Positions 55,166 to 63,570 are shown, counted from the stretch's first letter. The stretch is DNA of 64,000 nucleotides from Acididesulfobacillus acetoxydans (GCF_902729405.1 NZ_LR746496.1:4402001-4466000), one strand, 5' to 3'. The notes: generated by a model from the sequence alone, not told the origin. Numbers and translations: made by a program.

Positions 55166-55966
55166 TTATTCTGCATACAGCCCTTCACGATGAGCCTTCA
55201 GGTAATTTACACAAAACGAATCTTGCCCTAATAATGCCTTTGAAGCAGCGATCGTGCCCATCATCCCCTTGTCAGTGGGGTTCAAGATATACCCGTCCAT
55301 TCCTAAAGTCATTGTCTGGACCACGAATAGGCGATTGAGCACCTTACGATTAGGCAGGCCGTAAGAAACATTACTTAATCCGCACATAAAGTGCACCTCT
55401 GGATGGGTGGATTTAATACCTTTAATTGTCCCCAATACCTCTTCACCCGCTGTATCAACACTGCTAATCGGCTTGATCAGTGGGTCAAAATAGATATCCT
55501 CATCCGGAATCCCCTGGTTGCTTAACTTAGCATATAAGCTATCAACGACGCGCATCCGGTCGGCAGCTGTTTCCGGCATCCCCGTATCATCCATGCACAG
55601 AGCCACTAGTTTAGCTTTGTATTGCACGGCCAGCGGCAAGACGGCTTTGACCCGTTCCTTCTCATCGGTAATCGAGTTAATCATCGGTTGGCCATACTTG
55701 CACAAAGCGAGTCCGGCCGCCAAAGCCTTTGGGTTGGGGCTATCGATACACAGCGGTATCTGGACTAATTCCTGAATGGCATTGACAAGCCATTCCATAC
55801 TTTCTACTTCATTAAAAACCTGGGTGCCGCAATTAACGTCCAGATAATTAGCTCCGGAATCCACCTGCTCCTGCGCAATCTTTTTGATATACTCTGCGTC
55901 CTTGTTATCGACAGCTTCAGCGATGGCCTTACGGCTTGTATTGATCAGTTCGCCAACAATTAACAC
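55166..55966 (-). CDS. mtgA: Methyltetrahydrofolate:corrinoid methyltransferase (MtgA-like)
   Basis: A pterin-binding TIM-barrel protein of 266 residues. I start it at GTG 55966, seven bases after GGGAGG; the frame is open 11 codons further up. Seen are LIVGELINTSRKAIAEAV, GANYLDVNCGTQ, PLCIDSPNPKALAAGL, MINSITDEKERV, and the FMCGLSNVSYGLPNRKVLN segment typical of AcsE/MtgA/MtvA. It moves the methyl from the methylated corrinoid protein to tetrahydrofolate, feeding the Wood-Ljungdahl or C1 pathway. It sits between the corrinoid protein and the MtgB-type methyltransferase. Confidence 0.93.
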   Translation of the reverse strand: MLIVGELINTSRKAIAEAVDNKDAEYIKKIAQEQVDSGANYLDVNCGTQVFNEVESMEWLVNAIQELVQIPLCIDSPNPKALAAGLALCKYGQPMINSITDEKERVKAVLPLAVQYKAKLVALCMDDTGMPETAADRMRVVDSLYAKLSNQGIPDEDIYFDPLIKPISSVDTAGEEVLGTIKGIKSTHPEVHFMCGLSNVSYGLPNRKVLNRLFVVQTMTLGMDGYILNPTDKGMMGTIAASKALLGQDSFCVNYLKAHREGLYAE

Positions 55967-56010
55967 GTCTGTTCCTCCCTGCCCTTTAAGAATGTTCACA
56001 ACTGTTTAGT

Positions 56011-56145
56011 TAGAGTCCCCTGAAAAACTGCTAATTCGAAGAAATTTCGGCCAAAGATATCCAACCCAACCCGCATGAATAAAGGGTTTACCAGCGGAGG
56101 CGTTGGCTGGATGTTATAAAATACGGACTTTTTCAGGGGAATCTA
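56011..56145. repeat. 135-bp inverted-repeat element (MITE-like)
   Basis: The two ends are 21-bp inverted repeats agreeing at 18 positions (TAGA-T-CCCCTGAAAAA). The inside has no gene and contains CCCGCATGAATAAAGG, also found beside the IS1634 transposase at 45.18 kb. Size and structure fit a miniature inverted-repeat transposable element. The outermost TAG of one end is the stop codon of the corrinoid protein gene. No exact target duplication could be fixed. Confidence 0.6.
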
Positions 56146-56775
56146 TTTAAGAAACTTTCCCGCTGTATCTTTAGCCGCCATAGCGTCAGCACAATAAGCG
56201 TCTGCCCCAATTTCGTCAGCGAAGCTTTGCGAAACTGGTGCTCCGCCAATCATTATCTTTACCTGATCGCGCAATCCCTCTTCCTTCATCAGGTCGATAG
56301 TTTCCTTCATGTTTAGCATTGTTGTCGTTAGCAGGGCTGACATGCCGACCACCTGAGCATTATTCTCTTTTACCGCTGCCACGAATTTGGCTGGTGACAC
56401 ATCAACCCCGAGGTCGACAACATTAAATCCACCACTTTCCAGAATCATGACCACTAAGTTCTTGCCAATGTCATGGAGGTCGCCGCTAACGGTCCCTATC
56501 ACGATTGTCTTAGCCACGGAAACATCCTCACCGGAGATTAACGGCTTAAGGATCTTCATTCCTTCACCCAGTGCCCGTGCAGACATCATGACTTCCGGCA
56601 CAAACATTTCACCATTCTTAAACTTAGGCGAAACAATATCCATCCCCGCGAGCAAGCCATTTGTGATGATTTCCATAGGGCTAGTCCCACTATCAACCAT
56701 CTTTTGAGTTAACTCTTTAACGGAGGGGGCTGCCCCTTTGTAGACAAACTGAGCTAATTGAGCAAATTCACTCAT
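56143..56775 (-). CDS. mtgC: Corrinoid protein for methyl transfer (MtgC/MttC-like)
   Basis: A 210-residue B12 protein. The N-terminal four-helix cap (about 1-85) is followed by the Rossmann B12-binding domain with the lower-ligand histidine in GDLHDIGKNLV (Asp99, His101, Gly104), then VDLGVDVSPAKFV, GMSALLTTTMLNM and MIGGAPVSQSFADEIGADAY. It accepts the methyl from the MtgB-type (and perhaps the Pyl) methyltransferase and passes it to the MtgA-like enzyme. It is the only intact corrinoid protein in the window. It ends in TAG; beyond that the frame stays open for about 48 codons, through a MITE-like element. Confidence 0.93.
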   Translation of the reverse strand: MSEFAQLAQFVYKGAAPSVKELTQKMVDSGTSPMEIITNGLLAGMDIVSPKFKNGEMFVPEVMMSARALGEGMKILKPLISGEDVSVAKTIVIGTVSGDLHDIGKNLVVMILESGGFNVVDLGVDVSPAKFVAAVKENNAQVVGMSALLTTTMLNMKETIDLMKEEGLRDQVKIMIGGAPVSQSFADEIGADAYCADAMAAKDTAGKFLK

Positions 56776-56809
56776 CGAACTAATTCCTCCTTCAAATGAT
56801 TAGAGTCTC

Positions 56810-57457
56810 TCACAGAAACTGACGTTGCATAACCATGTGCCCAGGGGGCACAACCACAAATTCCTTATCCCAATCACCCTGAACCAACTTAGTCAGTAGT
56901 CGTAGTGAACCTACCTGTCTCTGAAATTCCACCTTGATAAATTGGGCAACTTCCCGGCCATAATTTTCATAATGCTCTCTATCACCGACTTCAGTGTCAA
57001 TGAAAACTAGCCTCTGGTAGTGACAATATTGGTTATCGATGATCCACTGGGCGTTTTTCTGTCCATATTTTTCGCTATGGCGTTGGAATTCAGCGTACGG
57101 CTCCGCTCCCTGGTCGACCCAGCCTTTGCTCACATAAAAGGTAGCTGGGACTTTGGCAAACTCCCGATCGTAAATCTCCCGAGCACCCATTAACAGGCTG
57201 ATGCAGTCGTGTACCCGGGGAATCACCAATGTGTGCCGCTCAGAGTGCAAATTGACAACACCGTAAGAGCACAGTCCGTAGCCAAAGAGCAGAACATCAT
57301 GCTCCATATCTGCATCGATCCGCTCCTGCAATTCCTTACGCAACTTGTCAGGCGTAAGATGCAAGGCGTAAGGCAGTAATTCTAAATCTAAGTCCGGCGG
57401 CAAAACCTTTCGTATTTCATCCGCTAAGGTATAGCAGGCAAAGACTTTCCCCTTCAT
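56810..57457 (-). CDS. DUF1638 protein
   Basis: A 215-residue cytoplasmic protein of the DUF1638 family: LLFGYGLCSYGVVNLHSERHTLVIPRVHDCISLLMGAREIYDREF is characteristic. The family is commonly encoded beside MttB-type methyltransferases and corrinoid proteins, but its role is unknown to me. Conserved Cys and His (GLCSYG, RVHDC, QYCHYQ) hint at a metal or corrinoid role; this is inference. The ATG overlaps the hydantoinase-like gene's stop (ATGA), so the two are translationally coupled. It is followed by the corrinoid protein gene 34 bp on. Confidence 0.88.
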   Translation of the reverse strand: MKGKVFACYTLADEIRKVLPPDLDLELLPYALHLTPDKLRKELQERIDADMEHDVLLFGYGLCSYGVVNLHSERHTLVIPRVHDCISLLMGAREIYDREFAKVPATFYVSKGWVDQGAEPYAEFQRHSEKYGQKNAQWIIDNQYCHYQRLVFIDTEVGDREHYENYGREVAQFIKVEFQRQVGSLRLLTKLVQGDWDKEFVVVPPGHMVMQRQFL

Positions 57458-59424
57458 TCTTTTCCAACTCCCCAGCCTGGCCTCCCAACGGCAGTTACCT
57501 CAATGCGCATTTCTACAAAGAGCTCACCATCAGTGACCGCTGAATGCGCAATCGCCTCTTCTTTAGTAACGACAAGGTATGGTTCAATGGCCCCTGCTCT
57601 CTTAGCGTTGCGGTGAGCGACTTTCCTAGCTCTATCAACAGCCCACTTCTCCGCTTCATCAAGATATAGGAATGCTTCCCGCTCCCCGGGGGCATGAACC
57701 AAAAATCCGCCCTCGTCGCCCGCCTTTATTAACACTCGCACCGTCTCGACAATCTGCCCTACGGCGGCCCCCACTGCGTTCGCCACTTCGGCGTGTTCGG
57801 GAATAAACACGTCTGTATGGAACCCGTTTCCAACATCCGGCAGGTAGGCCGATACCGGAGCGCCTACAGCGACGATCGGATAATCCAAGTGCATCTCCAC
57901 GCCAAGTCCGCCCTGAGTCTGTCCTGCCAAAAAACGTTCGAGGAATACTTTAGCTCCGGGAGCGCTGGATATGTCGATATTAAGACCCTGACGGTATAGC
58001 AAGCTTTGTAAGATGGAGCATGATACCGCATTTTGCACCTTACACAAACCCGCCGCAACAAAGTCATCCAGAGGCATGCGTATTCGCTCAGCCTGTAAAC
58101 GTGCAGCAGCTATGGATGGCGCCGCACTCCACCTCGTGAACTTCCCTGCAGCATGCAATAAATCGGTAGGTGTCAGCGAAATCCGACCTACAACCTGCGC
58201 CTGTTCCAAGCGCGCCATCGGCAATAAATTAACGTGCTGACCAGTCCGTTCAGCTAACACAAAAATGTTATGGGCCCCGTCCTGCAAAGCCTGAATCACT
58301 TGTCGCTCGTCTTCCGACCAATTGTCCCCGGTTCCTGTGCCTTTGACCAACATCCAACAGTCAACCGGTTGGTACCCAGTGACCTCATTTCTGACAGATA
58401 ACTCCATCAACTCGTCAACTAGGTGAGGAAAGTACTCCGCACTCGCTGCCAACGACCAAACTCTTTTCGGCCCTATACTCATTTTGCCGTCACGCGATAC
58501 TTGAATGTAGCTGTCTCCTCCCAGCCCGAAGGTACTGATTTCGGCAGCTTCTACCCTAGTCTTCCATCCGCCGACGGTGGCACCCTCGATGTTCAAACCC
58601 GGCCGGCCCTTCTCAATGATCGCTATATCAGTTGTTGTGCCTCCCATATCCAGAACTAGCGCTTGCTCACAGCCGGTCAAGAATGTAGCGCCCACAATAC
58701 TGGCTGCCGGGCCGGAAAGAATAGTCTGAATCGGCTTTTCTCTGGCCACTTCTTCGCTCATCAAAGATCCGTCGCCCTTAACTACCATAAGTGGTGCCTT
58801 AATATTCTTACCGGCCAAAACACTTTTGACGGCAACCAGCCACTCGGCAATAATCGGCAAGAGACGGGCATTGAGACAGGCAGTAACAGTGCGCTCGTAA
58901 AAACCTAAAGCAGTTGTTAATTGGTGGGCACACACTACTGGCAGTTGCCACAAATTTTTGACTTCTTCTAAAGCTTGGAGTTCATGTTCTGGATTTCTAA
59001 CACTAAGAAATCCGGAGATAGCCAAAGTATCAACTTTGCCCTGCATATTGGTAAGCGCTTGGTTTAAAGCCAACACATCTAATTTCGCCAACGGGTTCCC
59101 CTTAATGTCATGCCCTCCCGCCACCGCAACAATTTCTTGGGCTGGCAGATCCCCGGTGGGCTCATGTCCAATGAGAATTAGACCCACCCGACAGCCACGA
59201 TCTTCGATTATCGCGTTGGTAGCTAACGTTGTGGATAAAGCTACCAGGCTCACGTCATCCAAGTGTGACCAATGCAAATTCTCAATACAACCCAGAATCC
59301 CGATGGACAAGTCCTCCCTTGTGGTAAAAGCCTTAGCCTTTCTCATGACTTGCTCCGACTCTAAATCCAACAGGACACCATCCGTATACGTACCACCTGT
59401 ATCAATCCCTAATGCCAAAGACAC
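57454..59424 (-). CDS. Hydantoinase/oxoprolinase-family (ASKHA) protein
   Basis: A protein of about 656 residues of the hydantoinase A/5-oxoprolinase family. I start it at the GTG giving VSLALGIDTGGTYTDG, eight bases after GGAG. The ASKHA nucleotide-binding motifs are GIDTGGTYTDGVLLD and the second phosphate loop LVLDMGGTTTDIAIIE; VKGDGSLMSEEVAREKPIQTILSGPAAS is typical. There is no hydantoinase B partner. Such orphan members occur in methyltransferase clusters. Because no RamA-like activator is present here, an ATP-dependent role in keeping the corrinoid active is conceivable, but no Fe-S cysteine motif is seen. It is the first gene after the sigma-54 promoter at 59572. Confidence 0.85.
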   Translation of the reverse strand: MSLALGIDTGGTYTDGVLLDLESEQVMRKAKAFTTREDLSIGILGCIENLHWSHLDDVSLVALSTTLATNAIIEDRGCRVGLILIGHEPTGDLPAQEIVAVAGGHDIKGNPLAKLDVLALNQALTNMQGKVDTLAISGFLSVRNPEHELQALEEVKNLWQLPVVCAHQLTTALGFYERTVTACLNARLLPIIAEWLVAVKSVLAGKNIKAPLMVVKGDGSLMSEEVAREKPIQTILSGPAASIVGATFLTGCEQALVLDMGGTTTDIAIIEKGRPGLNIEGATVGGWKTRVEAAEISTFGLGGDSYIQVSRDGKMSIGPKRVWSLAASAEYFPHLVDELMELSVRNEVTGYQPVDCWMLVKGTGTGDNWSEDERQVIQALQDGAHNIFVLAERTGQHVNLLPMARLEQAQVVGRISLTPTDLLHAAGKFTRWSAAPSIAAARLQAERIRMPLDDFVAAGLCKVQNAVSCSILQSLLYRQGLNIDISSAPGAKVFLERFLAGQTQGGLGVEMHLDYPIVAVGAPVSAYLPDVGNGFHTDVFIPEHAEVANAVGAAVGQIVETVRVLIKAGDEGGFLVHAPGEREAFLYLDEAEKWAVDRARKVAHRNAKRAGAIEPYLVVTKEEAIAHSAVTDGELFVEMRIEVTAVGRPGWGVGKE

Positions 59425-59571
59425 ATCGCATTCTCCATTCTGTCGTTCAAACACAAAGAAATGCGTTTTTAATAGCTCTCAGCTCCCCCCTTAAACTTCA
59501 CCATAATTAATTAATAACAGCTACCAACACCTCCTGCTGAGTAAATCCAGAACCTTTCCGAAGACTTGTCA

Positions 59572-59588
59572 TTGCAATTTACAGGCCA
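59572..59588 (-). promoter_or_regulatory. Sigma-54 promoter of the methyltransferase operon
   Basis: The minus strand reads TTGGCCTGTAAATTGCA. GG and GC are 10 bases apart; the -12 box is perfect and the -24 box close to TGGCAC. It lies 150 bp before the hydantoinase-like start and about 80 bp downstream of the paired AGTC-N5-GACT sites. Confidence 0.82.
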
Positions 59589-59653
59589 AGTCCTCACATA
59601 CGTCTAAACGTCCGGAATCTCACCGAGAATGTGCCGTTGGAAATATCTTTCTG

Positions 59654-59687
59654 AGTCACAATGACTTAATCTAAGTCTGTTTGACTC
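59654..59687. promoter_or_regulatory. Paired AGTC-N5-GACT enhancer sites
   Basis: AGTCACAATGACT (59654-59666) and AGTCTGTTTGACT (59674-59686) are inverted repeats with the same half-site and spacing, set 20 bp apart. They overlap the end of the ATPase gene. An identical first site occurs upstream of the BCCT promoter. Confidence 0.72.
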
Positions 59688-60522
59688 GCCCTCCCTCGTT
59701 GGCCAACTGAGCCATACGCCTTTCATCCTGTACAAAGCGCCGCACATAATCATCAGCCGGCTGCTTGACAATTTCATGCGGCTTACCCACTTGGACAAAG
59801 GTGCCATCGCGCATGACAGCCATTCGGTCGCCCAACAATAGTGCTTCTTGTAAATCATGCGTAACAAATAGCATTGTCGTTTGAAATTCGGCCTGCAGCC
59901 TCATCAATTCATCTTGCAGTTCCCGCCGAATTAAAGGATCCAGACCGCTAAACGGTTCATCCAGCAGAAGTATATTCGGGTCTTGCAGCAGGGCGCGGGC
60001 AATACCCACCCGCTGCTGCATGCCACCAGACAAATCGCCCGGATATCGTTTCTCCCACCCTGCCAGGCCAACGCTCTCAATGGCTTTCAGGGCTGCCTCT
60101 TCCCGTTCCGCCTTGTTCACACCGCGTAGCTTCAAGCCAAAGCCCACATTTTCCAGCACGGTTCGGTGGGGTAACAGCCCGTAGTGTTGAAAAACCATAG
60201 CTACGCGATAGCGCCGAAATTCTCTCAGCTGTTGAATATTCATGGCCGTTACATCCTGCCCGTCAGCCATAATAGTGCCGGCCGTCGGTTCAATGAGACG
60301 CAATAAACAGCGAATAAGTGTAGATTTTCCACTACCGGAAAGGCCCATAATTACGAAGACCTCACCGCGTTCTACCTGAAACGAAACATCACGTACAGCA
60401 GTGACTGCTCCCCGTTGCACGGCATTGGTCACCATGGCCGGCTCCTTGATATTAATCCCCTCTGCCGCTCTTCCATACAATTTCCATAAGTTTTGGATCT
60501 GTAGCGCCGGTTCAGGTGCCAC
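59671..60522 (-). CDS. Glycine betaine/proline-type ABC transporter ATPase
   Basis: A 283-residue ATPase of the ProV/OpuAA group. Walker A IMGLSGSGKSTLIRC, Q-loop VFQHYGLLPHRTV, signature LSGGMQQRVGIARAL, Walker B NILLLDEPFSGLDPLIR and switch LFVTHDLQEAL are all present. It is shorter than ProV (no C-terminal CBS pair). The GTG start directly follows the TAG stop of the binding-protein gene, in the same frame. It also ends in TAG, with TGA four codons later. No permease gene (ProW/OpuAB) is present in the cluster. Confidence 0.92.
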   Translation of the reverse strand: MAPEPALQIQNLWKLYGRAAEGINIKEPAMVTNAVQRGAVTAVRDVSFQVERGEVFVIMGLSGSGKSTLIRCLLRLIEPTAGTIMADGQDVTAMNIQQLREFRRYRVAMVFQHYGLLPHRTVLENVGFGLKLRGVNKAEREEAALKAIESVGLAGWEKRYPGDLSGGMQQRVGIARALLQDPNILLLDEPFSGLDPLIRRELQDELMRLQAEFQTTMLFVTHDLQEALLLGDRMAVMRDGTFVQVGKPHEIVKQPADDYVRRFVQDERRMAQLANEGGRVKQT

Positions 60523-61563
60523 CTATTTCACCTCGCTCAATGCCTTGGTTACCCGCGTTGCAACATCGGCCGGTACCCATTGTTTCCACACATTGGGATA
60601 GTTTCTCAGGTACCAGATGGCCGCGAGCTGTGGATCGCTGTTGTGATCATGCATATAAGCCAAAGCAGCGCTGGTTTGGTCTAATGTCGTATGATACTTT
60701 TCTAAGAAACTGACTACATCAGGAGCTGTACTTGCCAGTTTACTGTTGATGGCTTTATGCACCGGTGCTGGTGGAAAAGCACAACCATAATTTTTTTTCC
60801 ACTGGGTGGCGCTGTACGGTGGTTCTGCCAACAACGTCATGTTCAGTTTTCCTAAGATCCAGGTCGGTGCCCAATAATAGCCAACCCACGGTTTTCCTTG
60901 CTGATAGGCCGTTAGCAGTGACGTGTCCAGAGCAGTCTGAGAACCAGGATCAAAGACTTTAAAATACTTGTCCAGGCCGTAAACCGTCATCTTCTTTTGA
61001 TCGATTGTAGATACTGCCCATCCAGAGGGAGCATTATAAAACCGGCCCTTACTGGGATCCTCAGGATCCTTGAATAAATTCCAATACTTCGCCAAATCAC
61101 TGACTGATTTCAAATCCGGTGCCATAGGCGCGATGCCTCTAGCAGGATCACCCTTAATCAGATAAGTTGGCACATACCATCCTTGCGGTGCATCACTGTA
61201 ATTACTCCCCAAATCCTTGACGGTACCAGACTTGAGAAACTGTCGCCAGGATGTTTGGAAGTTTTGATACCACACTTCCATCATGACTTGAATGTCCCCT
61301 TTACTGAGACCTTCCAATAGTGGAATAGTATCTCCGAACTGATAAGCGACTGGATGACCGTAACCGTGCTCAATAATAAATCCTGCCACTCGATCATGAA
61401 TCTGAGCACTGTCCCAACTGGCATCACCAAACACGATTTGTGGTTTTTCTGTCATCCCACCCACTGAGGCGCATCCGCTGAGCAAAAGTAGCAAGATAAC
61501 CGAGATCAAACTCAACCAGCCTGGAAACCGGGCCAAACCGGAGGCCCGTTTATACATTGTCAA
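60523..61563 (-). CDS. Betaine-type substrate-binding lipoprotein
   Basis: A 346-residue binding protein of the OpuAC/ProX family. The signal peptide LARFPGWLSLISVILLLLLSG ends in a SGCA lipobox. Mature blocks: IVFGDASWDSAQIHDRVAGF, FGDTIPLLEGLSKGDIQVMME, DAPQGWYVPTYLI and GKPWVGYYWAPTWIL, with tryptophans and tyrosines that form the aromatic cage for quaternary amines. The TTG start at 61563 is seven bases after GGAGG. It ends in TAG, which is immediately followed by the ATPase start in frame. Confidence 0.92.
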   Translation of the reverse strand: MTMYKRASGLARFPGWLSLISVILLLLLSGCASVGGMTEKPQIVFGDASWDSAQIHDRVAGFIIEHGYGHPVAYQFGDTIPLLEGLSKGDIQVMMEVWYQNFQTSWRQFLKSGTVKDLGSNYSDAPQGWYVPTYLIKGDPARGIAPMAPDLKSVSDLAKYWNLFKDPEDPSKGRFYNAPSGWAVSTIDQKKMTVYGLDKYFKVFDPGSQTALDTSLLTAYQQGKPWVGYYWAPTWILGKLNMTLLAEPPYSATQWKKNYGCAFPPAPVHKAINSKLASTAPDVVSFLEKYHTTLDQTSAALAYMHDHNSDPQLAAIWYLRNYPNVWKQWVPADVATRVTKALSEVK

Positions 61564-61814
61564 AGAGATTCCTCCTCTCTGTCGTCAGGGATATTTTTTC
61601 CTGTCTGCCATGATCGCTCGTGGTACTATTGTAGACCAAGCAAGGCTTTATACAAAGTACTTTCCAATTCTACCTCAAGACCACGAGCTTTGACTAGCGC
61701 TCAAAAAACACCATGGCAGAAAGAGAGCAAGTGCACCGTGACAAAACGATCAGTGAGTTGATCCGCCATGTTCGGATTTCGCTGGCTGCGGGAACAGGTT
61801 TTCCTGCTTCAGGT
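61564..61814 (-). other. Spacer between BCCT and binding-protein genes
   Basis: About 250 bases without a gene. I found no -24/-12 element and no AGTC-N5-GACT site. Transcription of the ABC genes may continue from the BCCT promoter. Confidence 0.4.
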
Positions 61815-63377
61815 CTAGGAAATATCTTCAGACTTGCTGGTAGGCCAATTCTTAAGATCCTTGAAAAATGCGACCAAAATCAATACCGTAATCACAAACA
61901 TCGGCACAGCACCAATGATAGTCATAGTTTGTGATGGCCTTATACCCCCGATATACGCCATCGCCACAGCTATAACTCCCAAAGTGATGGACCAGAAAAT
62001 CCGGTTCCATTTAGGCGGTTCCTCTTCTCCACTCAGTTCTTGTGTCGTTACCATGGAAAGTGTATACGTGGCACCGTTTAATAAAGTCTGCATAGCAATA
62101 AACCCATAAATTAGAAGAATCACGAGCATAATGCCAGCAAGCGGTAGTTTATCCCAGATGGCCACGATCGCGGCCCCTTGCCCGCCTTTAGCCATAATAT
62201 CGGCAATGGGCACGATTCCCTGCTGAAGAACATGCATAGAAAAGCCGGAAAAGACTGCAAAGAAAATCCAGCTTCCGGCGGTCGCTGCCGCTAAGGACCC
62301 GATTACGTATTCCCGTACGGTGCGTCCCTTGGATATTCGGCCCATGAAAATACCGCACTGAATAACCAGGGCCAAATACCAAGCCCAGTAAAAAATGGTC
62401 CAGGACTGGGGAACACCGGTCTTGTAATAAGGGTCAGTATACATACTCATTCTAACGAAATTCCCCATTAATTTGCCCAGGCTGTCTGTGAAGGTATTCA
62501 GAATAGACGCAGTCGGCCCAAATACGAAAATGAAAGCCAGGATGCCGAAGCCGAAATAGACCCGAAAATCGCTCAAGTAGCGAATTCCTTTTTTCAGACC
62601 AGTATAGAGAAGAATGGCCATAAGAAAGGACCAGGACAAAATAACACCCGTATCCAAACGGAGATTGTCTTGAAGTCCAAATATTTTGGTAACCAAGGCA
62701 ATAATCGTGGGAAGATTAACCCCAATACAAGTGGTAACTCCGCAGACAAAGCCGATTACAAACAGGGCATCAATGAGCTTTCCCAGCCACCTCTTGACTA
62801 GCCGTTCTCCAAATAAAGGTTCGCAGGCGGTACTAGGCCTAATGACATCTTTCTTCTTCACAAAAAACAGATAAGCAAACACCAAACCGAAAATCGTATT
62901 CATAGCCCATGCTGTGAAGCCCCAGTGAAACAGCGGATAGGCCATCGACCACGAATAAGCAGCCGTACTAAAGGGTTTAATTCCAAACGGCGGCGTCTGA
63001 ATATAGTAGAAAAACTCTATAGAACCCCATGTCAGCACGCCCAGCCCGGCAAAAGATGTAAAGATCATTCCCAACCAGGACATGGTGCTGAAGTCCGGTT
63101 TTTCGTCCCCTAGTCGTTTATTGGCTTGTGGGCCGAAAATGAAATAGAGGCACAGGATAAACAGGACAACCACATAGAGTTCCAGAATGCCGCCAAATTT
63201 ATCTGTCACAAAACTGTAGGCGACTGCCAGCTGCTTTGCCACCACCGCTGGACTGTTCTTAAATACCCATATTATAAAGGCTACTACGAAGAGCAAAGGC
63301 GGGAAAAAGACCCATGGCTCCATTTTCTGTTTTTGTTTTATTGATGTACTTGATGTACTTATTTTAATCTCCTCCAT
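61815..63377 (-). CDS. BCCT-family betaine/carnitine/choline transporter
   Basis: A 520-residue secondary transporter with 12 predicted helices. Family motifs are GLGVLTWGSIEFFYYIQTPP, the MAYPLFHWGFTAWAMNTIF stretch with the conserved tryptophans, and WTIFYWAWYLALVIQCGIFMGRISKGRTVRE, which contains the signature of helix 8 and the following loop. The typical FxGRISxGRTxRE motif is complete. Substrates of the family are betaine, choline, carnitine and relatives. It is the first gene of the methylated-amine module and has its own sigma-54 promoter. It ends in TAG, backed by TGA one codon later. Confidence 0.93.
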   Translation of the reverse strand: MEEIKISTSSTSIKQKQKMEPWVFFPPLLFVVAFIIWVFKNSPAVVAKQLAVAYSFVTDKFGGILELYVVVLFILCLYFIFGPQANKRLGDEKPDFSTMSWLGMIFTSFAGLGVLTWGSIEFFYYIQTPPFGIKPFSTAAYSWSMAYPLFHWGFTAWAMNTIFGLVFAYLFFVKKKDVIRPSTACEPLFGERLVKRWLGKLIDALFVIGFVCGVTTCIGVNLPTIIALVTKIFGLQDNLRLDTGVILSWSFLMAILLYTGLKKGIRYLSDFRVYFGFGILAFIFVFGPTASILNTFTDSLGKLMGNFVRMSMYTDPYYKTGVPQSWTIFYWAWYLALVIQCGIFMGRISKGRTVREYVIGSLAAATAGSWIFFAVFSGFSMHVLQQGIVPIADIMAKGGQGAAIVAIWDKLPLAGIMLVILLIYGFIAMQTLLNGATYTLSMVTTQELSGEEEPPKWNRIFWSITLGVIAVAMAYIGGIRPSQTMTIIGAVPMFVITVLILVAFFKDLKNWPTSKSEDIS

Positions 63378-63501
63378 TTCAGTTTTTACGCTTTGGCGAA
63401 TCTCCGAAAATGTTTCTCATTTATACTTAGGCTTTACCGAATCAATCAGAATTCCACCTCCGTCCTTTACCTTTTGCCCGCCGCTCACCATCTGAGATTT
63501 A

Positions 63502-63519
63502 TTGCAATTTTCATACCAG
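63502..63519 (-). promoter_or_regulatory. Sigma-54 promoter of the BCCT gene
   Basis: The minus strand reads CTGGTATGAAAATTGCAA with GG and GC 10 bases apart, a good -24/-12 match. It lies about 125 bp upstream of the BCCT start. Confidence 0.8.
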
Positions 63520-63570
63520 ACTCTTTTCCCGGATTAACTGCCTAAAATTGCTGCTTGACAAATGTCCTCA

